Shown here: piece by piece, positions 9,176 to 16,419 of the stretch
Numbering within the stretch: the stretch's first letter is position 1
Layout: each line of letters opens with the position of its first letter
Origin: Methanothrix harundinacea
Lineage (GTDB): Archaea; Halobacteriota; Methanosarcinia; Methanotrichales; Methanotrichaceae
Direction of reading: 5' to 3'
DNA: 33,266 nucleotides
Assembly (NCBI GenBank): GCA_001509375.1
Contig: LGFT01000023.1
Location: forward strand, 1 to 33,266
Made by a program: the position numbers and the translations under genes
Notes under the pieces: generated by a model
What the model saw: only the letters and a program-made list of their open reading frames with translations
The model's database searches: none
What the model was told of the DNA's origin: nothing

Positions 9176-10201
9176 ATGCTCCAAATGATCGACCCCCATA
9201 GCTCAGATGGCCCTTCCAAGAACGGACAACAGCACCACCACCTTCACGCCCATGGTCCCGCCGATCCAGCCCTTCTCGCAGCCGAGAGAGGGATCTGGGC
9301 CATAAAAATATCCTTTCTCGCCCTTCTCGCGACGGCCCTGGTCCAGGTGGCGATAGTTCTCTTCTCCGGAAGCATGGCGCTCCTCGCTGACACCGTCCAC
9401 AACCTGGGAGATGCGGCGACGGCCGTACCCCTCTGGATCGCCTTCAGGCTAGGCAAGCGGCCGGCCACGAACCAGTTCACCTACGGCTATGGCAGGGCTG
9501 AGGATCTGGCAGGGCTCTTCATAGTCCTGGTGATCGTCGCAAGCGCCCTATTCACAGGCTACGAGTCGGCGATGAGGCTCTTTTCTCCCCAGCCCATCAG
9601 TTTTCTCCGGGCGGTAATTATCGCCTCGCTGATCGGATTTCTCGGAAACGAGGCCGTGGCCGTCTTTCGGATGAAGGTGGGGCGAGAGATAGGAAGCGCC
9701 GCCCTGGTGGCCGACGGCCACCACGCGAGGGCCGACGGCCTGACCAGCCTCGCGGTCTTGATCGGCGCGGTCGGGGTCTGGGCTGGCTACCCCCGGGCAG
9801 ACCCCCTGGTGGGTTTTCTCATAGCCATCGTCATCCTCAGGATCGGCTGGAGCTCTGGGCGGACGGTTCTGGCGAGGCTGATCGACGGCGTCGACCCCGG
9901 GGTGGTCGAGGAGGTGAGGGCCGCTGCGGCCCGCGCCTCCGGCGTTGAGGGGGTGGCGGGAGTGAGGGTGAGGTGGCTCGGCCACCGGCTCCACGCCGAG
10001 ATCGACGTGATCGTCGATCCTGACATCACCGTCGAGGAGGGGCACGATATCGCAAAGGAGGTCGGCCACCAGCTCCTCAGCGGCCTCCCCTACCTCACGG
10101 AGGCCATGGTCCACGTCGATCCGCCCGGGGCTCCCGGCGAGGCTTACCATCGGGCCGAGAACCACCGCCACGACGACCTGCCCGAGGCCTCCCATCGTTG
10201 A
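9176..10201 (+). CDS. Cation diffusion facilitator (CDF) family metal efflux protein
   Basis: With the ATG at 9176 the product has 341 residues. A His-rich N-terminus (HHHLHAHG) is followed by six transmembrane segments and a cytosolic C-terminal domain, the CDF layout. The transport site is visible as H75/D79 in TVHNLGD (TM2) and H183/D187 in HHARADG (TM5), a set that usually goes with Zn2+ and related divalent metals moved out by proton antiport. A second His-rich tail (YHRAENHRHDD) ends the protein. An ATG at 9089 has no ribosome site and lies before the likely TATA box, so it was not used; 9185 is another possible start. The OsmC-like gene begins about 58 bases after its stop. Metal specificity is inferred. 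Confidence 0.88.
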   Translation: MLQMIDPHSSDGPSKNGQQHHHLHAHGPADPALLAAERGIWAIKISFLALLATALVQVAIVLFSGSMALLADTVHNLGDAATAVPLWIAFRLGKRPATNQFTYGYGRAEDLAGLFIVLVIVASALFTGYESAMRLFSPQPISFLRAVIIASLIGFLGNEAVAVFRMKVGREIGSAALVADGHHARADGLTSLAVLIGAVGVWAGYPRADPLVGFLIAIVILRIGWSSGRTVLARLIDGVDPGVVEEVRAAAARASGVEGVAGVRVRWLGHRLHAEIDVIVDPDITVEEGHDIAKEVGHQLLSGLPYLTEAMVHVDPPGAPGEAYHRAENHRHDDLPEASHR

Positions 10202-10259
10202 CCCTTCAGCCGAAAATTGTAGGAAAGTGATAATTACCAATAGTAGCAAACCTGGGATC

Positions 10260-10685
10260 ATGACCGATGAGATATCCTTCAAAAACCAGGTGAGATGGAC
10301 CGAAGGGGCGAAAGGCGAGATCGCCTTTCCCTCCAATCAGATTATCGAGTTCGCCCTGCCGGCGGAGTTCGGCGGCGTCGGGGGCTTCCCGTCACCAGAG
10401 GACATCTACGTCGCCGCCGCCAACGCCTGCCTCCTCACCACCACCCTGGCCAGGGCGAAGAGGCACGATGTCGTACTCCGATCCTACCGGTCGGAGGCGG
10501 TGGGGGTCATGGAGAGGGTGGGGGATGGCCGGGAGGTGACCCGGATCGAGATTAAGGTCCGCCTGGCCGCCGACGGCGATCCCGAGACGATCATGGAGAT
10601 GCTCTCGGATGTGGCGGGAAGGGTGCCAGTCATTCGGTCGATGAGCACCTCGGTTAGCATCGATTTTGATGTAGAGGAGGAATGA
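10260..10685 (+). CDS. OsmC/Ohr-like protein lacking the second cysteine
   Basis: The 141-residue product has the OsmC fold signature: an N-terminal beta region, PSPEDIYVAAANACLLTTTLA with the first conserved Cys, and a C-terminal helix-strand unit. OsmC and Ohr proteins reduce organic hydroperoxides with two cysteines. Here the second position, normally a CP in the late helix, reads RVPVIRSM, so the resolving Cys is a Val and a full peroxidase cycle is doubtful. The start at 10260 has GGGA two bases upstream. A GTG at 10227 with AGGAAA before it would add 11 residues and is about as likely. It follows the CDF gene and may be co-transcribed. Confidence 0.8.
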   Translation: MTDEISFKNQVRWTEGAKGEIAFPSNQIIEFALPAEFGGVGGFPSPEDIYVAAANACLLTTTLARAKRHDVVLRSYRSEAVGVMERVGDGREVTRIEIKVRLAADGDPETIMEMLSDVAGRVPVIRSMSTSVSIDFDVEEE

Positions 10686-10776
10686 GGGCCACCGCCCTGG
10701 TCCCGATCGCCCTGGCGACCCCGGCGTCGTCCTTCCCGACAGAATGTCTGGAAGACTGGGGAAAATGACTTTTGCG

Positions 10777-10822
10777 GACCTCCGGCCTTCAGCTTCAGGT
10801 CAGACATCAGCTGATGGAGGTC
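10777..10822. terminator. Possible stem-loop between convergent genes
   Basis: GACCTCC at 10777-10783 pairs with GGAGGTC at 10816-10822, and a 12-base palindrome CATCAGCTGATG (10805-10816) partly overlaps the right arm. It lies between the OsmC-like gene and the convergent methyltransferase gene. There is no long T run, so termination is only a guess. Confidence 0.25.
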
Positions 10823-10826
10823 AAGT

Positions 10827-11462
10827 TCAGCGGTCGCCCGCGGCCTCGAACTTCGTCTCAGGGTAGCGGCAGCGGAGGCGGGGTACGATCCTGGGAACCC
10901 ACCTCTGGTAGTCGCGGTAGGCTTCGCCGAACTTCTCGGCCAGCATCCTCTCCTCGTGGATTGATCCGAGGTGGAAGTAGACGGTGGCGAGGAGGTAGAG
11001 GACGAGGAGGTTTTCGGTCATGACTGGAGTGAGCCAGAGGAAGATCAGGGCGAAGAGGAAGAGCGGGTGTCTCACTCTGCAGTAGACGCCCTGGACGATC
11101 AGCTCGTCTGCACCTTCACCCTCGCTGTTGCCGGGCCTGATCCCAAGAAACTGGAGGGGCCCCGTCTCCATGAAGGTCTTGCTGAAAGCGAGGGCCGCTG
11201 CGACCTGCCCTGCCACCATCAGCCATCGCCAGGGCGAGGGGACGACGTAGAGGACCTCGCCCGGAAAGAGATAGAGCAGGTACAGGAGCGGGATGGCGGT
11301 GACGACCGCCACGATGGTGAAGAAGAGCCGATACCACCTCATCGCCCTCCCGCCAAAGGCCCGCTGAGCTCTGCGTTTGATCCAGGTTCCCGCCAGAAGG
11401 CTGTGCAGGCTCGCAAAGCAGGCGAGGTATAAGGCGAGGATGAGAGTGTATTTCGTGAACAT
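10827..11462 (-). CDS. Isoprenylcysteine carboxyl methyltransferase-like membrane protein (copy A)
   Basis: The 211-residue membrane protein has about five hydrophobic segments and ends with the ICMT/phospholipid-methyltransferase signature GVYCRVRHPLFLFAL, then an E-rich amphipathic part (HEERMLAEKFGEAYRDYQRW) and VPRIVP. In this superfamily the RHP motif and the later E-E pair bind S-adenosylmethionine at the membrane face, and the enzymes methylate lipid or protein thiol/carboxyl groups. The ATG at 11462 has AGGTG five bases upstream. An in-frame GTG at 11525 overlaps the stop of copy B (GTGA) and would add a charged 21-residue extension. It is the last gene of the minus-strand group that starts at 13516. 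The substrate is unknown. Confidence 0.75.
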   Translation of the reverse strand: MFTKYTLILALYLACFASLHSLLAGTWIKRRAQRAFGGRAMRWYRLFFTIVAVVTAIPLLYLLYLFPGEVLYVVPSPWRWLMVAGQVAAALAFSKTFMETGPLQFLGIRPGNSEGEGADELIVQGVYCRVRHPLFLFALIFLWLTPVMTENLLVLYLLATVYFHLGSIHEERMLAEKFGEAYRDYQRWVPRIVPRLRCRYPETKFEAAGDR

Positions 11463-11521
11463 GCCGGCACCTTTTTCGAGACGGGCTTCCTTTTTTTTCT
11501 CCTCTTCTCTGCTGTTCGCCT

Positions 11522-12136
11522 TCACCTGCCGGGGCAGACCCTCCCCCGCCAGGGGACCATCCTTGGAACGCGGCTCCGGTACGCTCGGTACTCGTCACCG
11601 AACTGGGCGAGGAGCCGCCTCTCCCAGTGGAGCGACCCCAGGCAGAGGTAGACGGTGACGATAGCATAGAGGATGAGGATGTTCGTCGTCATGAAGGGCG
11701 TCAGCCAGATGAGAAGAAAGCCCGAAAGAAGGAACGGATCTCTTATCCAGCAGTATATCCCCCTCGGAGCCAAACGCTCTGCTTCAGAGGCCCGAGGACC
11801 CGCGAGCTGGAGGGGAACCTTGAACCGATGGGGCCCATCGGTGAAAGCCCTGACAGAGAGAAGCCCCGCCAGCACCTGGCCCATCACCATCGCCCACCGC
11901 CAGGGCGAGGGGACGACGTAGAGGATCCTTCCGGGGAACAGGTAGACCAGGTACACCAAAGGCAGGACCATGGCAATGGCGGCGACCGAGAAGAGTGCCG
12001 GATACCAGGGGTCCATCCGATGCCCTAGAACCTTCTGGACCCTTCTCTTGAAGGGGAAGCTCGCCATCAGGCTGTGGATGACGGCAAAGAGGGCTAGGTA
12101 GATGACCAGGAAGAGGGCGCTCTCTTGGGGGAACAT
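11522..12136 (-). CDS. Isoprenylcysteine carboxyl methyltransferase-like membrane protein (copy B, altered motif)
   Basis: This 204-residue protein is a tandem paralogue of copy A along its whole length. Shared blocks include LFPG(E/R)xLYVVPSPWRW, the LTPxMTxNxLxLY segment and the terminal VPR(I/M)VP. The key motif reads GIYCWIRDPFLL, so the His of the usual RHP is Asp, while copy A keeps RHP. The following E-R-R-L-L-A-QFGDEYRAYRSRV part is intact. Loss of that His suggests changed or lost SAM chemistry, perhaps in a heterodimer with copy A, which is inference. It starts at an ATG at 12136 without a clear ribosome site, 49 bases after the cobaltochelatase gene. Confidence 0.75.
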   Translation of the reverse strand: MFPQESALFLVIYLALFAVIHSLMASFPFKRRVQKVLGHRMDPWYPALFSVAAIAMVLPLVYLVYLFPGRILYVVPSPWRWAMVMGQVLAGLLSVRAFTDGPHRFKVPLQLAGPRASEAERLAPRGIYCWIRDPFLLSGFLLIWLTPFMTTNILILYAIVTVYLCLGSLHWERRLLAQFGDEYRAYRSRVPRMVPWRGRVCPGR

Positions 12137-12185
12137 CGGGATTTTATTTTCGTCGGGATGGTATTTGGGGCTGATGGTGAGGGCA

Positions 12186-13037
12186 TCAGACGCCCGTCCG
12201 AAATCTTTCGCCGGGCAGTCTCGTGTGCTCTTCGAAGACCTCCACCACTCGGGGGTTCTCCCCCATCCCCCGAAGGTTTAAATCTACCTCGAAGCCGGCC
12301 CGCCCAAAGCTGCTCTTCCAGGATTTGGGGTCGTCTCCGGCCATCTCTTTTTTGGCGTGGCCTCCGGCCACCAACAGAAAGGGGATCAGCCTTACCTTTT
12401 CGACTCCTGCCCCTCTCACGCCAGCCATCGCCTCATCGAGCCCCGGAAAGCCGTCGATCGTCCCCAAGAAGACGTTCCTGTGATCCCGTTTGAGGATCAA
12501 AGCCATCCGGGAGTAGGCACAGTCGGCGGGGTGGTCGGTCCCGTGGCCCATCAGGACGACGGCCGTCTCCTCCGGATCTCGGAGGCTGTTTTTGACCTCG
12601 CCGTCGACGGTGATCCGATCGAACTCCTGGGCGAGAGCTTCTGATACAGCATCGAAATCATGGCTACTGGCGAGGAGGGGCATCCCCATCGCGAGGTTCC
12701 TGAAGCCGAACTTTCCCCGGACGGTCCCGAGGGCGCTGACGACGGCTCCGACCTCGTGAAACTCAGAGCCCGGGGCGACGTGGAGGGACTGGACGACGAC
12801 GTCGGTGTAGCCCTCGTCGTGAAGCTCCGCCAGAGCCATCAGGGGGCTTTTGGCCAGCTCGCCACCATCTCTCGCGATCTTTCGCCGGATGAAATCGGCA
12901 GAGAAGGCAATCTGGACCGCCGATCTGGGAAACTCGCGTCTATAGGCGGTCCTGATCTTCCCGTAGGTCTTCCTCGCCTCGAGGTCGAGGCTTCCATAAG
13001 CCACCAGGACGATGGCTGGCGAATCCTGAAACTCCAT
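12186..13037 (-). CDS. cbiK: Anaerobic sirohydrochlorin cobaltochelatase, CbiK type
   Basis: The 283-residue product matches CbiK, which inserts Co2+ into sirohydrochlorin or precorrin-2 at the start of oxygen-independent cobalamin synthesis. It begins IVLVAYGS, has QSLHVAPGSE (H86) and carries MGHGTDHP (H165) and AGGHAKKEMAGDD (H227). The 62-residue spacing of H165 and H227 equals that of the two metal-site histidines of known CbiK enzymes, which supports activity. It is full length, about twice the size of the archaeal short CbiX form. The ATG at 13037 has GAGG just before it. A TTG at 13094, overlapping the stop of the upstream gene (TTGA), would add 19 residues. Cobalamin is needed for methanogenic methyl transfer and for the ribonucleotide reductase in this window. 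Confidence 0.88.
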   Translation of the reverse strand: MEFQDSPAIVLVAYGSLDLEARKTYGKIRTAYRREFPRSAVQIAFSADFIRRKIARDGGELAKSPLMALAELHDEGYTDVVVQSLHVAPGSEFHEVGAVVSALGTVRGKFGFRNLAMGMPLLASSHDFDAVSEALAQEFDRITVDGEVKNSLRDPEETAVVLMGHGTDHPADCAYSRMALILKRDHRNVFLGTIDGFPGLDEAMAGVRGAGVEKVRLIPFLLVAGGHAKKEMAGDDPKSWKSSFGRAGFEVDLNLRGMGENPRVVEVFEEHTRLPGERFRTGV

Positions 13038-13090
13038 GTCCTCAAGCCTTCTCTTCAAGAGAGATCTGTCCACTTGACTTTTGAGCCGTT

Positions 13091-13516
13091 TCAATCATCG
13101 AAGGGCTCCTCCACCTTTCGCCCCTCGAAGATCTCGTGAAAGGTTCTGAGGGACGGCGCCAGGACCCTCGTCTGGCCGATGGCCGAGGCGATGAATAAGA
13201 CGTCCAGGATCTCGTCCCGGGTGGCTCCGGCCCTCAGTGCGGCGTTGATGTGGACCTTGAGGCACTTCTCAGCTCCGGCTCCCGCGGCTGCGGCGATGGT
13301 CACCAGCTCTGCGGTCTTGGCGTCCAAGCTCTCCGGCCTCATGGCGTAGAAGTCCTTGAGGCTTGAGAACACGAAGAATTCGGGCCTCTCCCTCATGATC
13401 CTGAGGATCGGCGGAACGCACCCGAAGAGCTCTTCGCTATCCTCCAAGATGTCCTCCCCCATGGAGTCGGCGCTCTCTAGGAACTTTCGGATCAGGTCTC
13501 TATTTTCAGGCTTCAT
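13091..13516 (-). CDS. Carboxymuconolactone decarboxylase/AhpD-like protein
   Basis: The 141-residue all-helical protein carries the CMD core: E70, then EKCLKVH with C85 and H89, then the ALRAGATRDEILDVL helix. AhpD-type enzymes have CxxCxxxH; here the first Cys position is Ala, so only the second Cys remains and a disulfide peroxidase cycle is unlikely. This one-Cys form is common in archaeal CMD proteins of unknown substrate. The ATG at 13516 has GGAGTGA upstream. It is the first gene of the minus-strand group with cbiK and the two membrane methyltransferase-like genes. Confidence 0.85.
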   Translation of the reverse strand: MKPENRDLIRKFLESADSMGEDILEDSEELFGCVPPILRIMRERPEFFVFSSLKDFYAMRPESLDAKTAELVTIAAAAGAGAEKCLKVHINAALRAGATRDEILDVLFIASAIGQTRVLAPSLRTFHEIFEGRKVEEPFDD

Positions 13517-13701
13517 CGCTGGTCACTCCATCTGGCATACGATAAAACCCATCCGGAGGTTCATTCCGGATGGCTCGTCATTGGGCCCATCGTCCCGGAT
13601 CTATCCGCTCCTCCCCTCTCCTGGCATCTTCCCGACCCTCAAAGCGGAGATGATTCAAAAGTTATTTATCATCAGAAAATTCATTAAGTTTGGAGGTTAC
13701 T

Positions 13702-14223
13702 ATGAATCTAAAGCTAAATGGTGAGAATTGGCCTTTGAATTTGTTCAGTGCTGCTGGACTTACGATGGCGCTCTTGGCCACGGTGAGTCTATGTCTCGCA
13801 TCTCCTCAGGCAGAGGACGACATAAGCCCGTCTATGATCTCCGAGGACGAAGCATCCCAAATGATCATCGACACACTCGTCAAAAATCTGGCCGAGAGTT
13901 CGGAGCTTGAGATGGGCCTCCGAGTCAATCAGTACCAGGATCTGCTGGATGCTGGCACCCAGGTGAGAGAGGCAAACCAGGATGAACTTGAGTCGTCTGG
14001 AGTCCTAGTCTGCCAGAATGCCAGCTGGCTCTTCTTCTTGGACTTGGCCCCCGGTGCTCATTTCGCCCATCCGGTGATAATAGCAGTGCTTGATGCCGTA
14101 ACTGGGGACGTCCAATTCATGGATGGCCAGTGGTGGCCGATCATAATGCAGCCCGCCTTTGAGAACGAGACGGTGAGGCGGGACTCGGAGACTATCATCT
14201 TTGAGAAGGAGCCGAATTTTTAA
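13702..14223 (+). CDS. Secreted protein related to the N-terminal domain of the adjacent peptidase
   Basis: The 173-residue protein has a signal-like hydrophobic stretch at about 17-37 (LFSAAGLTMALLATVSLCLA). Its mature part, from about residue 45, lines up over its whole length with residues 69-198 of the following peptidase. Shared features are an EA/ETA-rich helix, GLRV followed by a QY/QH-D-(L/M)L segment, QNxSWLF, PGAHFAHPV, DA(V/I)TG and WWP. GGAGGT is placed four bases before the ATG at 13702, so the start is firm; a TTG at 13690 is not needed. It ends 112 bases before the peptidase start and is probably co-transcribed with it. A role as free propeptide-like inhibitor or chaperone is a hypothesis. 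Confidence 0.75.
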   Translation: MNLKLNGENWPLNLFSAAGLTMALLATVSLCLASPQAEDDISPSMISEDEASQMIIDTLVKNLAESSELEMGLRVNQYQDLLDAGTQVREANQDELESSGVLVCQNASWLFFLDLAPGAHFAHPVIIAVLDAVTGDVQFMDGQWWPIIMQPAFENETVRRDSETIIFEKEPNF

Positions 14224-14335
14224 GAAAATGGGTGGGGGACCAAAGGATGGTCGCCGTCGTATCTCCAAGGCTGATCCCACGGCAGAAAGACCATCTAGCT
14301 CCCTATGTGATGACGTATTATGGAAGGTCTTTGAG

Positions 14336-16207
14336 ATGAGATCAAATGAATTTCGTAAGTTATTGGCAGCCACGACCTGGGCGGCGACCGTATCTCTGCT
14401 GATCCTATGCCCAGCAGGCCTATCCCTGGGCGCATCCCTAGAATCGACGGACGACGTGAAGGAGACGACCGCCGTCCTCAAAGCCGGCCCTATGCTGAAG
14501 AGAGCTGAGCTGATTCAGACATCACCTGCCATCGGCAGCATGGAACTCCTGAACAAGGAGACGGCTGCCCAACTGGTCCAAAATGCCGTCGTAGCTCCCC
14601 TGTGGGAGCGAGCCGACCAAAGCAAGGGCCTGAGGGTGCTGCAGCACGACGAGATGCTGGCTGAAGGGGTCGTGATAGAGCCGGCCTTTGCCCCCTTGGG
14701 CGGTTCCACCAGGAGGATGGTGGCTCAGAATCAAAGCTGGCTATTCATGATCGACGAGTTGCCTGGAGCCCACTTCGCCCATCCTGTCAAGCTAGTTTTG
14801 GTGGATGCGATCACAGGAGAGCGGCAGGAAATGGAGACCGACTGGTGGCCAAAGGTCAACGATGTCCAGCTTTTCGATACGGAGCCTGCTCGAACCGATC
14901 CAAAACTCACAACCTTTTACATTAGGCCCACCGCTGAGGTGAAGCTCAGCACCTCTTCTGGGGTATTAGGTCAGCTCGAAAGAATCAAGCCCAAGATCAA
15001 CTGCGACGTCTGGGCGGTTCTGGTCTGCGGGTACAATGACCTGCCCGACACCTTCGACGACGATACCAACGGAATGTATAGCGTCCTCAGAAACTTGGGA
15101 GTTCCCGATGATCACATATTCTACGTCAGTCCCCATGCGGGCCATGCAGGTGTGGACAGGCCGACGAGCAGGAGCAACGTCCAGTGGGCCATCAATGAGG
15201 TCGCAGCCCAGTCCGACATCAAGGACAAGGTGCTATTTCTCTACAGCTCTCACGGTAACGTCAACTTTGTATCCTGCGTGCCAGACATCCCGGATGGAGG
15301 TTCTATAACGGCCAGTGAGATGGACACATGGTTGGACGCCATAAGCTGTAAGGAGATGGCCATCATCATAGAGGCATGTCATAGTGGTAGCTTCATAGGC
15401 AAGTACAAGGACGGAACCTACATAGCCGGAGAGAACGAGCTGACCGGCGACGGTGAGACCAACCGGGTGGTTTTCACCTCGGCATCCACTGACACCTCCT
15501 CTTGGCCCGATATCGACGGTGGCTCAGATCCAAACCCGGCGGACACCGGAAGCGAGAGCATATACGGCTACATGATGGCTTTCAGCATCGCCTCTGCAGA
15601 CACGAATGGAGACGGCCGGATATCCTTTGGCGAAGCCCACCAGTATGCTTGGGACAACGACGTCACTCGCATCCTCGGCTGGAATGTGCCCCAACTGATC
15701 GAGAGCGGTCTGAACAAGGCCAACGTCTACCACCAGTGTCTCCAATACGAGTGCTACTCCAACCTTCCAAGCCCCAAGCTGACCTTGATCGGAACCGAGG
15801 ACTATACCACCAGCGGCGGGGAGTATACCAGGTACAAGCTCTCTGTGACCAACTGGAACGCCTATCCTGCAGAGCTGTTCGAATCCGCTCCGGACCTGCC
15901 AGCCTGCGGCCTGAACACAGAGTCCTCTAGGACGTGGGTGGATATCTACGACGACAGTGGAAAACGACTGTACGGCTTCTGCGCTCTGTCGTCCCCATCG
16001 GATCTGCAGAATCTGTGGTTTGCAGTGAAAAAGGGTGAGACACCACCCAAGAGGGTATATGTGGTGCTGAAAGACCGGAGGTGCGATGAGGAGTACACGT
16101 CAAACCAAGTGACTACAGAGCAAAAAATTCTAGCCATCGCTCCCGCGAATATGAACGTGGTCCAGATTAAGGAGCCCATGAGCGTTGTAGGAAAAATGCT
16201 TGCGTAG
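14336..16207 (+). CDS. Secreted caspase/legumain-like (clan CD, C13-type) peptidase with EF-hand-like loop
   Basis: The product has 623 residues from the ATG at 14336, preceded by GGAAGGT; an ATG-less extension to 14201 overlaps the upstream gene and is disfavoured. In order it shows a signal peptide (about 1-32), the domain shared with the upstream gene (69-198), and a clan CD cysteine peptidase domain (about 220-475). The catalytic His is H306 in YSSHGN and the catalytic Cys is C348 in IIEACHSGSF. A calcium-loop-like segment DTNGDGRISFGE occupies 422-433, with D, N, D, S and E at coordinating places. The rest (about 480-620) is a beta-rich domain of adhesion or CARDB style. The arrangement indicates an exported zymogen, perhaps calcium dependent. 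Legumain-type cleavage after Asn/Asp or gingipain-type after Arg/Lys cannot be told apart here. Confidence 0.85.
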   Translation: MRSNEFRKLLAATTWAATVSLLILCPAGLSLGASLESTDDVKETTAVLKAGPMLKRAELIQTSPAIGSMELLNKETAAQLVQNAVVAPLWERADQSKGLRVLQHDEMLAEGVVIEPAFAPLGGSTRRMVAQNQSWLFMIDELPGAHFAHPVKLVLVDAITGERQEMETDWWPKVNDVQLFDTEPARTDPKLTTFYIRPTAEVKLSTSSGVLGQLERIKPKINCDVWAVLVCGYNDLPDTFDDDTNGMYSVLRNLGVPDDHIFYVSPHAGHAGVDRPTSRSNVQWAINEVAAQSDIKDKVLFLYSSHGNVNFVSCVPDIPDGGSITASEMDTWLDAISCKEMAIIIEACHSGSFIGKYKDGTYIAGENELTGDGETNRVVFTSASTDTSSWPDIDGGSDPNPADTGSESIYGYMMAFSIASADTNGDGRISFGEAHQYAWDNDVTRILGWNVPQLIESGLNKANVYHQCLQYECYSNLPSPKLTLIGTEDYTTSGGEYTRYKLSVTNWNAYPAELFESAPDLPACGLNTESSRTWVDIYDDSGKRLYGFCALSSPSDLQNLWFAVKKGETPPKRVYVVLKDRRCDEEYTSNQVTTEQKILAIAPANMNVVQIKEPMSVVGKMLA

Positions 16208-16419
16208 CTGGAGTTCATCCCCAGGGGCTTGATTCGAGAGAATGGTCGGCTGGCCCGATGCCAGTCGATTCTTTCTCATTCACGTTTTTTACATATCGCA
16301 GCTCGGTGCTGGGTGCTTTTTTGACCCATACCTGCAGCTATTTTGCATAGTGAGTTCGGCAGATCTTACAGCATACGAATATCAAAAGCATGTTCAAGAA
16401 CCATCGCAAAGTTCTGCCG
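16208..16419. other. Intergenic region between convergent genes
   Basis: This gap separates the peptidase from the convergent HMG-CoA synthase gene. I see no gene or strong stem-loop in it. Confidence 0.4.

Noticed and set aside
9548-10336. 262-codon minus-strand ORF opposite the CDF gene
   Set aside because: Antisense to a conserved transporter and spanning into the next gene; no family features.
10805-10816. CATCAGCTGATG palindrome as an operator
   Set aside because: It lies between two convergent gene ends, away from any promoter; a 12-base palindrome can occur by chance.
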